64,000 nt of DNA from Bradyrhizobium guangdongense (lineage in GTDB: Bacteria; Pseudomonadota; Alphaproteobacteria; Rhizobiales; Xanthobacteraceae): assembly GCF_004114975.1 (NCBI RefSeq), contig NZ_CP030051.1:4154001-4218000 (forward strand), in the 5' to 3' direction. Shown here piece by piece: positions 1 to 9,233 of the stretch. A model generated the notes under the pieces. The model ran no database searches, had not been told where the DNA came from, and saw only the letters and a program-made list of their open reading frames with translations. The position numbers were made by a program, and so were the translations under genes. Numbering within the stretch: the stretch's first letter is position 1; each line of letters starts with the position of its first letter.

Positions 1-591
1 CTCGGCTATCGCGAGGCGCCGACGCTGTTCTTCGAATTCCACGGCTCGGAGAGCGCAGTGGCCGAGCAGGCTGAGGTCGTGCAGGCGATCGCCGCCGAGC
101 ATGGCGGCCGCGGCTTCGAATGGGCCAAAGCGCCGGAGGACCGCAGCCGGCTCTGGCACGCCCGTGATAACACGCTCTATGCGGGGCTCGGCCTGCGGCC
201 CGGCGCACGCGCCGTCATCACTGATGTCTGCGTGCCGATCTCGCGTCTGGCGGAATGCCTGACCGATACGCGTAAGGATGCCGACGAACACGGCTTCACC
301 GCGCCCATCGTCGGCCATGTCGGCGACGGCAATTTCCACATGTTGATCCTGGTCGATCCCGCAAGACCTGAGGAGATCGACGGCGCCAAAGCGCTGCAGG
401 CCCGCATGGTCGCCCGCGCCATTGCGATGGACGGCACCTGCACCGGCGAGCACGGCATCGGCCTGGGCAAGATCGACTACCTCGCCGATGAACTGGGCGA
501 GGCCGTCGACATCATGCGGTCGATCAAGACCGCGCTCGATCCCCAGGGATTGATGAACCCCGGCAAGATCTTTGCGGGAGCGCGGCCATGA
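1..591 (+). CDS. FAD-linked oxidase, C-terminal part (GlcD/D-lactate dehydrogenase type), 5' truncated by window
   Basis: The frame is open from base 1, so the N-terminal FAD-binding half lies outside the window. The visible 196 residues match the C-terminal substrate domain of FAD-linked 2-hydroxyacid oxidases. They include HVGDGNFH (about nt 316-339), whose histidines belong to the substrate and metal site of this family, EHGIGLGK, and the closing NPGKIF. Such enzymes oxidise D-2-hydroxy acids such as D-lactate or glycolate to 2-oxo acids and pass electrons to a quinone or cytochrome. The stop overlaps the start of the ABC ATPase gene as ATGA, so the two are translationally coupled. It may oxidise a sugar acid taken up by that transporter, but the substrate cannot be read from the sequence. 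Confidence 0.85.
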   Translation, partial: LGYREAPTLFFEFHGSESAVAEQAEVVQAIAAEHGGRGFEWAKAPEDRSRLWHARDNTLYAGLGLRPGARAVITDVCVPISRLAECLTDTRKDADEHGFTAPIVGHVGDGNFHMLILVDPARPEEIDGAKALQARMVARAIAMDGTCTGEHGIGLGKIDYLADELGEAVDIMRSIKTALDPQGLMNPGKIFAGARP

Positions 592-2114
592 ACGTCCACG
601 TGAACGTCCCCGGCGAAACCACGGCGGTGCCGCTGCTCCAGTTGCGAGGCATCAGCAAGGAGTTTCCGGGGGTCAAGGCGCTCGACGACGTGTCCTTTGC
701 GCTCTACCCCGGCGAAGTGCACATGTTGTTAGGTGAGAACGGCGCCGGCAAGTCCAGCCTGATGAAGGTTCTGTGCGGCGCCTACAGCGCCGATGCCGGC
801 GAGTTCTTCTACAAGGGCGAGAAGGTCACCATTGCATCCACGGCGGACGCGCAGAAGCTCGGCATTGCCGTGATCTTCCAGGAGTTCTCCCTGGTCCCCT
901 ATCTCGACATCGCCCAGAACATCTTCCTGGGACGCGAGCCGAAGGGCCGTGTTCCAGGCACGATCGACCGCCGCAAGATCCTGACCGACGCCAAGCGGCT
1001 GCTCGACACGATCGGCTTCGACATCGATCCGTCCATCATCGTCAACACGCTCGGCGTCGCCCAGCAGCAGATGGTCGAGATCGCCAAGGCCATCAGCCAG
1101 AACGCGCGCATCCTGGTCATGGACGAGCCGACAGCCGCGCTCTCCGACCGCGAGACCGAGCTGTTGTTCGCACTGATCGCCCGGCTGAAAGCCGACGGCG
1201 TCTCCATCGTCTACATCTCGCACCGCATGGCTGAGGTATTCGCACTCGGCGATCGCATCACGGTCCTGCGCGACGGCCGCCGCATCGACGGCGTCAAGCC
1301 GGCCGACGTCACCCCTGACCAGCTCGTCCGCATGATGGTTGGCCGCACCGTCGACATGACCTACCCGCGCAATTTCGCCGGCAGGCCCGGCGAGGTGCTG
1401 CTCGAGGTCAAGGGCCTGAGCGCGCCGAGCGGCATTTCCGACATCAACATCGAAGTGCGCCGCGGCGAGATCGTCGGCCTCTGCGGCTTGGTCGGGTCCG
1501 GGCGCACTGAAGTCGCGCGCGCGATCTTCGGCGCCGATCCGGTAGCCTCGGGGGAGATCGTGTTCGACGGCAAGCCGATCTCGGGCGAGCCTGATATCGC
1601 CGCCCGCCGCGGCATCGCGCTGATCCCGGAAAGCCGCAAGAGCGAGGGCCTCGCCCTGCTGCGTTCGGTCGGCGACAATCTCGTGGTCTCGGCGTTACGA
1701 AAGCTGTTCCCAAGCGGGTTGTTCGATCCGCGCAGCAGCCAGCGCACCGCCGACGGCCTGATCCGGCAGCTCCGCATCGCCACCCCGAGCGCGCGGCAGA
1801 TGGTGGGCCTGTTGTCGGGCGGCAACCAGCAGAAGGTCGTGATCGGCAAATGGCTGGCGGCTGGGGCAAAACTCTTCATCTTCGATGAGCCGACCCGCGG
1901 GATCGATGTCGGCGCCAAGTCGGAGATCTTCGCGCTGATCGACCGGCTGGTCGCCGAAGGCGCGGCTGCGCTGATGATCTCCTCCGAGCAGGTCGAGATC
2001 TGCCATGTCTGCGACCGCGCTTATGTGATGCGCGAGGGGCGCGTCGCCGGGCACTTGAGTCGCAATGAGCTGACCGAGGAGAATATCGTGCGATTGGGGA
2101 TGCATCATGCGTGA
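588..2114 (+). CDS. Sugar ABC transporter ATP-binding protein (RbsA/MglA type)
   Basis: This 508-residue protein carries two fused ATPase domains, as is usual for CUT2 sugar importers. The first has Walker A GENGAGKSS at residues 49-57 and Walker B ending in VMDEPTAAL near residue 180. The second has a degenerate P-loop (GLVGSGRTE) and the signature LLSGGNQQK, followed by FDEPTRGIDVGAK, all typical of RbsA/MglA. It energises import through the two permeases encoded next. The start overlaps the upstream oxidase gene by four bases and the end overlaps the first permease gene by eight bases, so the genes form one operon. The substrate is probably a pentose, hexose or polyol, but it cannot be assigned. 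Confidence 0.95.
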   Translation: MNVHVNVPGETTAVPLLQLRGISKEFPGVKALDDVSFALYPGEVHMLLGENGAGKSSLMKVLCGAYSADAGEFFYKGEKVTIASTADAQKLGIAVIFQEFSLVPYLDIAQNIFLGREPKGRVPGTIDRRKILTDAKRLLDTIGFDIDPSIIVNTLGVAQQQMVEIAKAISQNARILVMDEPTAALSDRETELLFALIARLKADGVSIVYISHRMAEVFALGDRITVLRDGRRIDGVKPADVTPDQLVRMMVGRTVDMTYPRNFAGRPGEVLLEVKGLSAPSGISDINIEVRRGEIVGLCGLVGSGRTEVARAIFGADPVASGEIVFDGKPISGEPDIAARRGIALIPESRKSEGLALLRSVGDNLVVSALRKLFPSGLFDPRSSQRTADGLIRQLRIATPSARQMVGLLSGGNQQKVVIGKWLAAGAKLFIFDEPTRGIDVGAKSEIFALIDRLVAEGAAALMISSEQVEICHVCDRAYVMREGRVAGHLSRNELTEENIVRLGMHHA

Positions 2115-3057
2115 GGTCGCAATCGTCTCGCAAGCAAATCCGCTGCAGCGCATTCCCGGCGTCGCCATCGTGCTGGGTGCGCTGATCGTGCTGTTCGGCG
2201 CGATCGCGCCCGGCTTCCTCACCGCGGCCAATCTCTCGAACGTGCTGGTACAGTCGACCATCCTGACCATGCTGGCGCTGCCGATGACGCTGATCATCAT
2301 GACCGAGGGCCTCGACCTCTCGATGGGCGCGGTGTTGACGTTGACCTCGCTCTGCGTCGCGATCGTCTCGCTCGCGACCAAGTCGATGCTGCTCGGCCTC
2401 GGCGCCGGCGTCCTGGTCGGCGCTGCCTTCGGCACCGTCAACGGCTGGCTGGTTGCGATCCTGGGTATCCCGCCTTTCGTGGCCACGCTCGGCACCCTCG
2501 GAATGGCGCAAGGCCTGTCGCTGATCGTCTCGGACGGCCAGAGCGTGGTCGGCATTCCCCACAGCGTCCGCGACATCTATTCGGCGACGCTAGCAGGCAT
2601 TCCCCTGCCGATCGTGCTGGCGCTCGTGACTTACGCCGTCTTTCACGGCCTGCTCTATCACACCCGCTTCGGCACCTATGTGTTTGCCCTTGGCGGTAAC
2701 CGCGAGGCGCTCCGCTATGCCGGCCTCTCGCCGAGCCGGCTGCTGATCGCGGTCTACGCGCTCGGCGGCACCATGGCCGGCGTCGCCGGCCTCTTGATGA
2801 CCGCCCGCATGAATTCAGGGCATCCGACCGCGGGCCTCGGGCTCGAATTCGACGCGATCGCAGCGGTCGCGGTGGGCGGCACCTCGTTCGAGCGCGGCAA
2901 TGGCTGGCTGCTCGGCACACTCTTGGGCGTCATTGCCGTTGGCGTGCTGCGCAACGGACTGAACCTGATCTCGCTACCCTCCTCGGTGCAGGTCGCCAGC
3001 GTCGGCATCCTCGTCATCGTCGCACTTTTCCTCGACGGCCTCAGGAGCCGCGCATGA
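2107..3057 (+). CDS. Sugar ABC transporter permease (RbsC family), first of two
   Basis: This 316-residue hydrophobic protein has about eight to ten membrane segments. It carries the BPD_transp_2 features of RbsC-type permeases: the EGLDLSMGAVL loop near residue 70, the FALGGNREALRYAGL coupling region near residue 195, and AVAVGGTSFERGNGW near residue 255. It forms half of the membrane channel; the other half is the product of the next gene, so the pore is probably a heterodimer. It overlaps the ATPase gene by eight bases and the next permease gene by four bases (ATGA). Confidence 0.93.
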   Translation: MREVAIVSQANPLQRIPGVAIVLGALIVLFGAIAPGFLTAANLSNVLVQSTILTMLALPMTLIIMTEGLDLSMGAVLTLTSLCVAIVSLATKSMLLGLGAGVLVGAAFGTVNGWLVAILGIPPFVATLGTLGMAQGLSLIVSDGQSVVGIPHSVRDIYSATLAGIPLPIVLALVTYAVFHGLLYHTRFGTYVFALGGNREALRYAGLSPSRLLIAVYALGGTMAGVAGLLMTARMNSGHPTAGLGLEFDAIAAVAVGGTSFERGNGWLLGTLLGVIAVGVLRNGLNLISLPSSVQVASVGILVIVALFLDGLRSRA

Positions 3058-4031
3058 CCGACATCACCAAGGAGGCGCTGTCGCCGCCGCGTTCCTTCCT
3101 GTCGCAGGACGCGATCCAACTGTTCTACCGGTTGCTCGCCGTGCTGCTGATCTGCGCCGTGCTGGCCATCTTGAACGACTCCTTCCTCAGCCTCGGCAAC
3201 ATCCTCAACGTGCTGCGCCAGGCGAGCCTCACCTTCTTCATCGCCTCCGGACTGACCCTGGTGGTGCTCACCGCCGGCCTCGATCTCTCCGTGGGCGCCA
3301 ACGTGGCGCTATCAGCCTGCATCGCCGGGACCGTGATCCACACCACGGGATCGCCAGCGCTCGGCATCCTGACGGGCCTCGCCTGCGGCGGCATGGTCGG
3401 CCTGCTCAACGGCATCATGGTGACGGCGCTGCGCATCCCCTCCTTCATCGCCACCTACGGCATGCTCTGGGTGCTGAACGGGGTGACCTATTGGTACATG
3501 GCGGGCGAAACGCTGCACGGCTTTCCGGCCGGCTTCCGCCAGATCGGCAGCGGCTATCTTTTCGGTCTGCCGATCCCGGTATATCTGCTGCTCGTGTTCC
3601 TCGGGATCGGAACGCTGTTTGCCCAGCGCACGATTTGGGGCCAGGAGATCTACGCGATCGGCGCCAATCCGGTTGCCGCGCGCCTCTCCGGCATCCCCGT
3701 CGCGCGACGCCTGCTGCTGGTCTACGCCGTATCCGGCACCATGGCCGGGCTCGCCTCGATTATCTTCCTGTCGCGGCTCAACTCCGCCGAGGCCGACATC
3801 GGCGAAAGCCTGACCTTGCCGGCGATCGCGGCCGTGCTGATCGGCGGCACCTCCCTGTTCGGCGGCGTCGGCACCGTGTTCGGCACCTTCGTCGGCGCGC
3901 TGATCCTGACGCTGGTGCTGAACGGCATGAACCTGCTCTCGGTAAGCGCCAATTGGCAGCCGCTGGTCACCGGCATCATCGTGATCGTCGCGGTCTGGCT
4001 CGACATGAAGACCCGCCGCCGCACGCAATGA
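3054..4031 (+). CDS. Sugar ABC transporter permease (RbsC family), second of two
   Basis: This 325-residue permease is a paralogue of the preceding one. It has the family motifs TAGLDLSVGANVA near residue 80, YAIGANPVAARLSGI near residue 200 and VLIGGTSLFGGVG near residue 260. It has a hydrophilic N-terminus of about 25 residues and then multiple membrane segments, ending in a charged tail (KTRRRTQ). Two different permease genes side by side is a common CUT2 arrangement when the channel is a heterodimer. A 43-base gap with a strong ribosome site (GGGGATGGAG) separates it from the binding-protein gene, which could allow higher expression of the latter. Confidence 0.93.
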   Translation: MTDITKEALSPPRSFLSQDAIQLFYRLLAVLLICAVLAILNDSFLSLGNILNVLRQASLTFFIASGLTLVVLTAGLDLSVGANVALSACIAGTVIHTTGSPALGILTGLACGGMVGLLNGIMVTALRIPSFIATYGMLWVLNGVTYWYMAGETLHGFPAGFRQIGSGYLFGLPIPVYLLLVFLGIGTLFAQRTIWGQEIYAIGANPVAARLSGIPVARRLLLVYAVSGTMAGLASIIFLSRLNSAEADIGESLTLPAIAAVLIGGTSLFGGVGTVFGTFVGALILTLVLNGMNLLSVSANWQPLVTGIIVIVAVWLDMKTRRRTQ

Positions 4032-4074
4032 GTTCTCAACCGATCCAACAAACCAAAAAGGGGATGGAGACGAC

Positions 4075-5061
4075 ATGAAACAGAGACTTGAACAAAGGGT
4101 TGGCTATCTCGCACTGCCGCTGCTGATGGCGGCCGCGTTCGCCACGCAGGCACGCGCCGACGGCGAGACCATCGCGGTGTTCACCAAGAACCAGACCAAT
4201 CCGTTTTTCCAGACGGTGCGGGTCGGCGCCGACACCATGGCGAAGACGCTGAACGCCAAAACGCTGCAATACATTCCGACCAAACCCGACTCAATTCCCG
4301 AACAGCTCAGCCAGATCGAGGACGTCGTGGTGAAGAAACCGAGCGCGATCGTCTTCACCCCGGTCGACTACAAGGCGATGGTGCCGGGTGTCGAGAAGAT
4401 CAACGACGCCAAGATTCCCGTTGTCAACATCACCGACCGCTCTGCCGGCGGCAAGTTCCTCTCGTTCGTCGGCGCCGACGATTACAGCCTCGGGCTTGAG
4501 ACCGCGCGCTTCCTGCTCAAGACGCTGGGCGGCAAGGGCAACATCGTCATCATCGAGGGCGTCAAGGGCTCGCTCACCAATGTCGACCGCGTCCGCGGCT
4601 TCAATGACGCGCTCAAGGAGAACCCGGGCGCCAAGCTGCTCGCCTCGCAGCCCGGCAATTACCAGCGGCTCCAGGCGCTCCAGGTCATGGAAAACCTGAT
4701 GCAGTCGAACCAGCAGATCGACGGCGTATTAGCTGCCAACGACGCCATGGCGGTCGGCGCGATCGAGGCGCTCGAGGGCGCCAACCGCAAGGCACAGGTG
4801 ATCGGCATCAACGGCACCAAGGAGGCAATCGACGCCATCAAATCCGGTAAGCTGCTGGCCAGCGGCGATTACAACGGCTTCTTCCAGGGCTGCCTCGGCA
4901 CCATGATGGCGATCCGCGCCTTGCGCGAGCAGCCTGTGATCGCCGAAATCGTGCTGAAGCCGACGGTCATCACCAAGGATAATTACCAGCCGTTCGACAC
5001 ACCGCTCGAGCAGCGCACCTGCCCCACCTTCGAAGAGGCCGGCAAGCTCAGCGCGAAGTAG
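4075..5061 (+). CDS. Periplasmic sugar-binding protein of the ABC transporter (Peripla_BP_4)
   Basis: This 328-residue protein begins with a cleavable signal peptide of about 28 residues ending ATQARA. The mature part starts DGETIAVFTKNQTNPFF, the opening strand of ribose/galactose-type binding proteins. Later family marks are FVGADDYSLG and DGVLAANDAMAVGAIEAL. It captures the substrate in the periplasm and delivers it to the permeases encoded upstream. Starting with ATG at 4075 is supported by GGGGATGGAG about ten bases upstream. It has two cysteines near the end (QGCLGT and RTCPTF) that could form a disulphide. Confidence 0.93.
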   Translation: MKQRLEQRVGYLALPLLMAAAFATQARADGETIAVFTKNQTNPFFQTVRVGADTMAKTLNAKTLQYIPTKPDSIPEQLSQIEDVVVKKPSAIVFTPVDYKAMVPGVEKINDAKIPVVNITDRSAGGKFLSFVGADDYSLGLETARFLLKTLGGKGNIVIIEGVKGSLTNVDRVRGFNDALKENPGAKLLASQPGNYQRLQALQVMENLMQSNQQIDGVLAANDAMAVGAIEALEGANRKAQVIGINGTKEAIDAIKSGKLLASGDYNGFFQGCLGTMMAIRALREQPVIAEIVLKPTVITKDNYQPFDTPLEQRTCPTFEEAGKLSAK

Positions 5062-5131
5062 CCTCGTCCCGTTCTCATCAAGCCATGGGACGGCTGATGA
5101 CACAGCCGCCCCCAAGAAGACTGGAGACATC

Positions 5132-5419
5132 ATGTTGTTTGCCATCCATGCCATCGACCGCACCGGCGCCCTGCCGACGCGCCTTGCCAATTACGATGCC
5201 CACAAGGCCTTCCTCAGCGACACCTCCCAGTTCGGCGTCAAGATCGTGATGTCGGGACCACTGGTCGCGGATGACGGCGCCACGATGATCGGCAGTCTGT
5301 TCCTGATCGAAGCCCCAAGCCGCAGCGACGTCGAGGCCTTCAACCGCGCCGATCCGTTCGCTGCGGCCGGCATCTGGGAGAAAGTGACGATCACCGGGTT
5401 TCTACGGCGGCAGGGCTGA
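5132..5419 (+). CDS. YciI-like protein
   Basis: This 95-residue protein is of the YCII/dimeric alpha-beta-barrel type. It begins MLFAIHAIDRTG and contains YDAHKAFLSD with the His that marks the presumed active site, then SGPLVADDGATMIGSLFLIE and a C-terminal NRADPFAAAGIWEKV. Family members are small soluble dimers of unclear function, sometimes linked to catabolic operons. It lies 70 bases after the binding-protein gene on the same strand and is followed by a terminator, so it is probably the last gene of the transport operon. Confidence 0.85.
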   Translation: MLFAIHAIDRTGALPTRLANYDAHKAFLSDTSQFGVKIVMSGPLVADDGATMIGSLFLIEAPSRSDVEAFNRADPFAAAGIWEKVTITGFLRRQG

Positions 5420-5442
5420 GCAGCGGCGCGCTCCCCAACGCG

Positions 5443-5475
5443 AAAAACCCCAGCGCTAGCGGGCGCTGGGGCGTT
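5443..5475 (+). terminator. Intrinsic-type terminator ending the sugar transport operon
   Basis: A nine-base-pair perfect stem, CCCCAGCGC at 5448-5456 with GCGCTGGGG at 5463-5471, closes a six-base loop. It is preceded by an A-run (5443-5447) and followed by a short GCGTTTC. It lies 24 bases after the YciI stop. Confidence 0.75.
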
Positions 5476-5589
5476 TCAAGAAAATGGATTGGTAAGGCAA
5501 TGACGCCTCTATAGCAGCGCGTTTCACGGCAGCTTGTGAACTGGTTCACATATCCGCGGGAGGTCCAGACTATTTGTCATCCCCGGGCA

Positions 5590-5982
5590 CTATCGCCGCC
5601 GCGACTTCCGCGGGAACAGCCGATCGCGGATGTAGCGCGAGGTCGCGGTCAGGCGGATCCCGCGCGGCTTCTGCCAGGCGGCGCGGTCGATCTCTTTCTT
5701 GTCGCCGATCGCCAGGCGCCCCTTGGCGCTCTTCGCGATGAAGATCGCGTCGCTCATCCTGCGCCCCGAACGCTTGTTCTTGGCCTTCACCTCTTTCCAG
5801 AGGCTGATCCGGCCGAGCTTCAACTTCGGCAGCTCTTCCTTGATTTCACGCCGCAGGCAGGCCTTCTCGGTCTCGCGCGCTCGCTTGCGGCCGCCGGGGA
5901 ACATCCACAGGCCGTCCGACCGTCGCCGGACCAACAGAACCTTGCCGCGCCTGGCGGCCACCAGCTTGGAAGACTTCGCCAT
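5590..5982 (-). CDS. Nudix hydrolase
   Basis: The protein (130 residues from the ATG at 5982) contains a complete Nudix box, G-x5-E-x7-REIKEEL, directly after WMFPGG. The box binds the divalent metal that hydrolyses a nucleoside diphosphate linked to another group. An upstream in-frame ATG at 6018 would add 12 residues (142 in all), but the Nudix fold begins at SSKLVAARRGKVLLV, so the shorter start is preferred. The C-terminus is very basic (RDRLFPRKSRRR). Members of this size include diphosphoinositol polyphosphate-type enzymes; the substrate is unknown. It is transcribed alone, convergent with the YciI gene. Confidence 0.85.
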   Translation of the reverse strand: MAKSSKLVAARRGKVLLVRRRSDGLWMFPGGRKRARETEKACLRREIKEELPKLKLGRISLWKEVKAKNKRSGRRMSDAIFIAKSAKGRLAIGDKKEIDRAAWQKPRGIRLTATSRYIRDRLFPRKSRRR

Positions 5983-6116
5983 TCCCGTCGCAAACCAACA
6001 AAAGAATCTGGTTGCCATCGTAACTTGTCTATTTCGTTAGACAAGTTCGATGGTTGCTCCGGTCGACGCCGCCAGGCGCAATTGTCCACATCTTGCGACA
6101 TGAGCGTGAGGCGCGA

Positions 6117-7295
6117 TCAGGTCTCGTCGGCGATGGGCGGCTCAGCGGCCCGCTTCGACGCCGTCCCGATCCACGCCGCCGCCATCTCCCAGGCCACCGA
6201 CAGGATGATCGGGCCGATGAACAGGCCGACAATGCCGTGAGCGAGCGTGCCGCCGATCACGCCGACGAAGATCACGATGGTCGGCGTGTTGAGACCGCGT
6301 CCCATCACCAGCGGCTTGAGCATGGTGTCGATGAAGCCGACGACGACAAAGAACACGGTGAGCACCAGCGCCGTGGTGACGTCCTTGGCGGTCCAGATCC
6401 AGATGATGACGGGCAGCAGAACGAGGAAGGCGCCGATCTGCACGATCGACAGCAGCAGCACGATGAAGGCGAGCAGGCCCGCGCTCGGCACCGCCGCGAG
6501 CTTGAAGCCGATGCCGGCGAGCAGCGCCTGCACGATCGCGACACCGATCACGCCCTGCGCCACGGCGCGGATGGTGGCGCCGCCGAGCTCGAGGAAATGC
6601 TCGCTCTGCTCGGGCACGATACGCGACAGAAAGCCGCGCCCGGCCGCAACCAGCCGGGGCCCATGCGGAAACAGGAAACCGGCCACGAACACCGAGACGA
6701 GGAACTGCAGCGTGCCGAGGCTGGCATCGCCCGCGAGCACCAGAAGCGGTCCCGCCAGCGGTTGGAGATACGGCGCGACCTCGCGCAATACCGCGCGGAT
6801 GTTGGTATAGGCCTGGTCCCAGAGCTCGTAGAGGGTCGGACCGATCAGCGGCCACGATTTGATCTGCTCGGGCGCGGACTGGAGCGCGAGGTCACCGGTG
6901 CCGAGCTGGTGCGCAAGCTCCCTCACCCCGTCCACGGCGCTGAGGCCGAGCCAGGTGGCTGGTCCGAGAACGATACCAAGCGTGACCAGGGTCAGGATGG
7001 CAGCTGCGGTCTTGGGCCGTCCGCCCAGCATTTTGGCGACCCAGCTGAACGCCGGATAGAACGCGACGGCGAGGACGAAGCTCCAGGCCAGGATCGGCAC
7101 GAAGGGACGGATGATCAGGAAGGTCCAGATGATCAGCAGTGCCAACAGGCCAAGCCGGATCACGAGCTGAATGACGTCCTCGCCCGTCAGGAGCTGACGC
7201 AGACTTTTCACAGGCACAGCTTTCCTTGCGGCATCAACGCGGGTTCCGGCGCTTGCGCGGGCATGCGTTATTGCCAGCCTCGGGCCGGCCGTCAA
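6117..7295 (-). CDS. AI-2E family transporter
   Basis: This 392-residue integral membrane protein fits the AI-2E (PerM/TqsA) family. It has about eight membrane segments, a long central soluble loop, and the late conserved run GLNTPTIVIFVGVIGG near residue 340, followed by HGIVGLFIGPIILSV. Family members export or permeate small molecules; the name comes from TqsA and quorum signal AI-2, and the substrate here is not known. The start at 7295 gives a 30-residue basic N-terminus; a GTG at the VPVKSLRQLL position is a plausible shorter start. No partner genes are adjacent. Confidence 0.88.
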   Translation of the reverse strand: MTAGPRLAITHARASAGTRVDAARKAVPVKSLRQLLTGEDVIQLVIRLGLLALLIIWTFLIIRPFVPILAWSFVLAVAFYPAFSWVAKMLGGRPKTAAAILTLVTLGIVLGPATWLGLSAVDGVRELAHQLGTGDLALQSAPEQIKSWPLIGPTLYELWDQAYTNIRAVLREVAPYLQPLAGPLLVLAGDASLGTLQFLVSVFVAGFLFPHGPRLVAAGRGFLSRIVPEQSEHFLELGGATIRAVAQGVIGVAIVQALLAGIGFKLAAVPSAGLLAFIVLLLSIVQIGAFLVLLPVIIWIWTAKDVTTALVLTVFFVVVGFIDTMLKPLVMGRGLNTPTIVIFVGVIGGTLAHGIVGLFIGPIILSVAWEMAAAWIGTASKRAAEPPIADET

Positions 7296-7487
7296 GACGA
7301 GCGGGTCTGGGCGCCGCTGACCCGGCCGGTCCGGGAGCCCTCCTCGGACCCTGAAAAATACGACAGGATTGGCGCCCCGCGCCGGTTTTCCTAACAGCGA
7401 TTAACCGGATTTCCTCCGACCGGTTTACGCCGATGCAAAGGCTCGCACCTAGGCTCGCGCCAGCGCATCCAAGAACACTGAAGTGCA

Positions 7488-7715
7488 ATGGCCAACAGCA
7501 TCTGGACGACCGAAGAATTCACCTGCGCGGGCTGCAGCATGACCTACACCGCGACGCGGGAAGAGCACAGCGAAGCGCATACCGGCAGCTTCAAGTGCAG
7601 CATCTGCAGCGGCGTGGTGCACAGCTGGTCCGGCAAGCATCATTTCTTTGGCTGGCGGGCGGTGAAGACGAAGCCAGCCGTATTCGGAAGGCGCTGGGCC
7701 GGGGTGCCGTATTAG
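7488..7715 (+). CDS. Small two-CXXC (zinc-ribbon-like) protein
   Basis: This 75-residue protein has two CxxC pairs, FTCAGCSMTY (residues 12-21) and FKCSICSGVVHSW (residues 35-47), about 20 residues apart, as expected of a zinc ribbon. The middle is polar with several His and Glu, and the end is basic (KTKPAVFGRRW). There is no signal peptide. The family was not recognised; a role in nucleic-acid binding or as a zinc-binding accessory protein is possible but unproven. It stands alone between two unrelated genes. Confidence 0.6.
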   Translation: MANSIWTTEEFTCAGCSMTYTATREEHSEAHTGSFKCSICSGVVHSWSGKHHFFGWRAVKTKPAVFGRRWAGVPY

Positions 7716-7915
7716 GCCGAGGCAGCGGGCCGCGGCGCTCGTTTGAACTGCAAGATCACGGATGAACGTCTAGACTCGTCAATCGGTGTCACCTGCGGGC
7801 GGCATCGAACTGGATGGAGATCGGGTCGGTCTGGACTTGATCCCCCATTGGCCGGCCGGTACACGTCACGGCTGCCGTTGCGCCAATGACCTCCTCCGAG
7901 ACTCGAAAGCGACCG

Positions 7916-9142
7916 ATGCTGCCAAGAACGATCCGTGCCTTGCTGCTGGTCGCCGCGACGATTGCCCCACCTCAAGCTCGCGCCAACGATTCCACTGCCG
8001 AGCTGGCCACCGGCGGCCTGATCTTCACCCGCTCGCCCGACATCGAGATGCGATCGGAAGATCTATTCATCTCGATGACCGAAATCCGGGTCCAGTACAG
8101 GTTTTTCAATCATTCGAGCCGCGACGTCGACACGCAAGTCGCCTTCCCGATGCCCGACATTTCGTTCGGGATGGACTCGGACATCGCGATCCCGACCAAC
8201 GATCCCGAAAACATCCTCGGCTTCAGCACCACGGTGGACGGCTCGCCGGTCGCAGCCCTGGTCGAGCGCAAGGCGCTTCTGAACGGCATCGACAAGACCG
8301 AAACGCTGAAAACCCTGAATGTGCCTCTGGCGCCGCGAACCGGACAAAAGCAGGATCATCTTTCCCAGGAGACCTGGGACCGGTTGATCCGCGAAGGTCT
8401 GATCGAGGATACGCCGCGTGCCGATGGATACATGACGCCAAAATGGGTCTTGAAGACCACGTATCACTGGCAGCAGAGATTCCCCGCCGGCCAGGAGGTC
8501 TCCGTCTCCCATCGCTATTTGCCAAGCGTCGGCGGCACCGTGCCGATGTCGGCGTCCACGTTCCTCGATAACCCGTCAATCCTCCAGATCGAGCGGTCCA
8601 AGGGGCTCAATCGCTTCTGCGTCGATCAGGATTTTCTCAACTCCATGGTCCGCTCGCCCAATTTGAACTGGCAGCAGAACTACATGGAATACATTCTGGT
8701 GACCGGTGCGAACTGGTCTGGACCCATCAGGGAATTCCGCCTGGTGGTCGACAAGGGCGCGCCGGAAAATCTGCTCAGCTTCTGCGGACATGGCGTTCGA
8801 AAAATCAGCCCGACCCAATTCGAGGTCCGCGCCTCGAACTTTGTCCCGAGCGCCAATATCAGCCTTCTGATTCTCAAACCGGAGCGTGCCGATCCAGCCG
8901 CCGCGCGGGATGCCGATGGATCTCAGAACGTGGCAGACCAGCCTTGCGACCAGCTGTGGCAGCAGCGGAACAGCATCTTCAAAGCCGGCGGCTATTGCTT
9001 TCGTACGCCACGCGCCATTGCCGCCTTTGGCAATGCGGGATGCAAGTACGACAATATCCTCGACGTTCCTCTGTCGGCCCGGGACCGGCAGGTGGTCAAC
9101 GACATCCAGCGGATCGAGCGGATCAAGGCCTGTCCGCGATAG
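7916..9142 (+). CDS. Secreted DUF4424-like protein with C-terminal YARHG domain
   Basis: The protein has a signal peptide of about 23 residues ending PPQARA. The following body matches DUF4424 in style: ELATGGLIFTRSPDIEM, a stretch of beta-strands with VQYRFFNHSSRDVDTQVAFPMPD, and SHRYLPSVGG. The last 80 residues, from DQPCDQLWQQRN through GYCFRTPRAIAAFGNAGC to the Cys-Pro-Arg end, look like a YARHG domain, a small extracellular module. An ATG at 7886 would add ten residues (418 in all). The protein is predicted to act in the periplasm or at the surface; its function is unknown. It is monocistronic. Confidence 0.75.
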   Translation: MLPRTIRALLLVAATIAPPQARANDSTAELATGGLIFTRSPDIEMRSEDLFISMTEIRVQYRFFNHSSRDVDTQVAFPMPDISFGMDSDIAIPTNDPENILGFSTTVDGSPVAALVERKALLNGIDKTETLKTLNVPLAPRTGQKQDHLSQETWDRLIREGLIEDTPRADGYMTPKWVLKTTYHWQQRFPAGQEVSVSHRYLPSVGGTVPMSASTFLDNPSILQIERSKGLNRFCVDQDFLNSMVRSPNLNWQQNYMEYILVTGANWSGPIREFRLVVDKGAPENLLSFCGHGVRKISPTQFEVRASNFVPSANISLLILKPERADPAAARDADGSQNVADQPCDQLWQQRNSIFKAGGYCFRTPRAIAAFGNAGCKYDNILDVPLSARDRQVVNDIQRIERIKACPR

Positions 9143-9233
9143 CAGCGCATCATTGCGGTCTGCACGAACTGCGGCTTTTGCCCGGCTGCAGCTCCGGCTA
9201 AGCTTTGCTCCCCGAAATAAAAGCCGAAATCCA

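Noticed and set aside
8886..9233. N-terminal extension of acetoacetyl-CoA synthetase
   Set aside because: The open frame runs into the preceding DUF4424 gene in another frame and the sequence is not conserved in style; the family start is at 9234.
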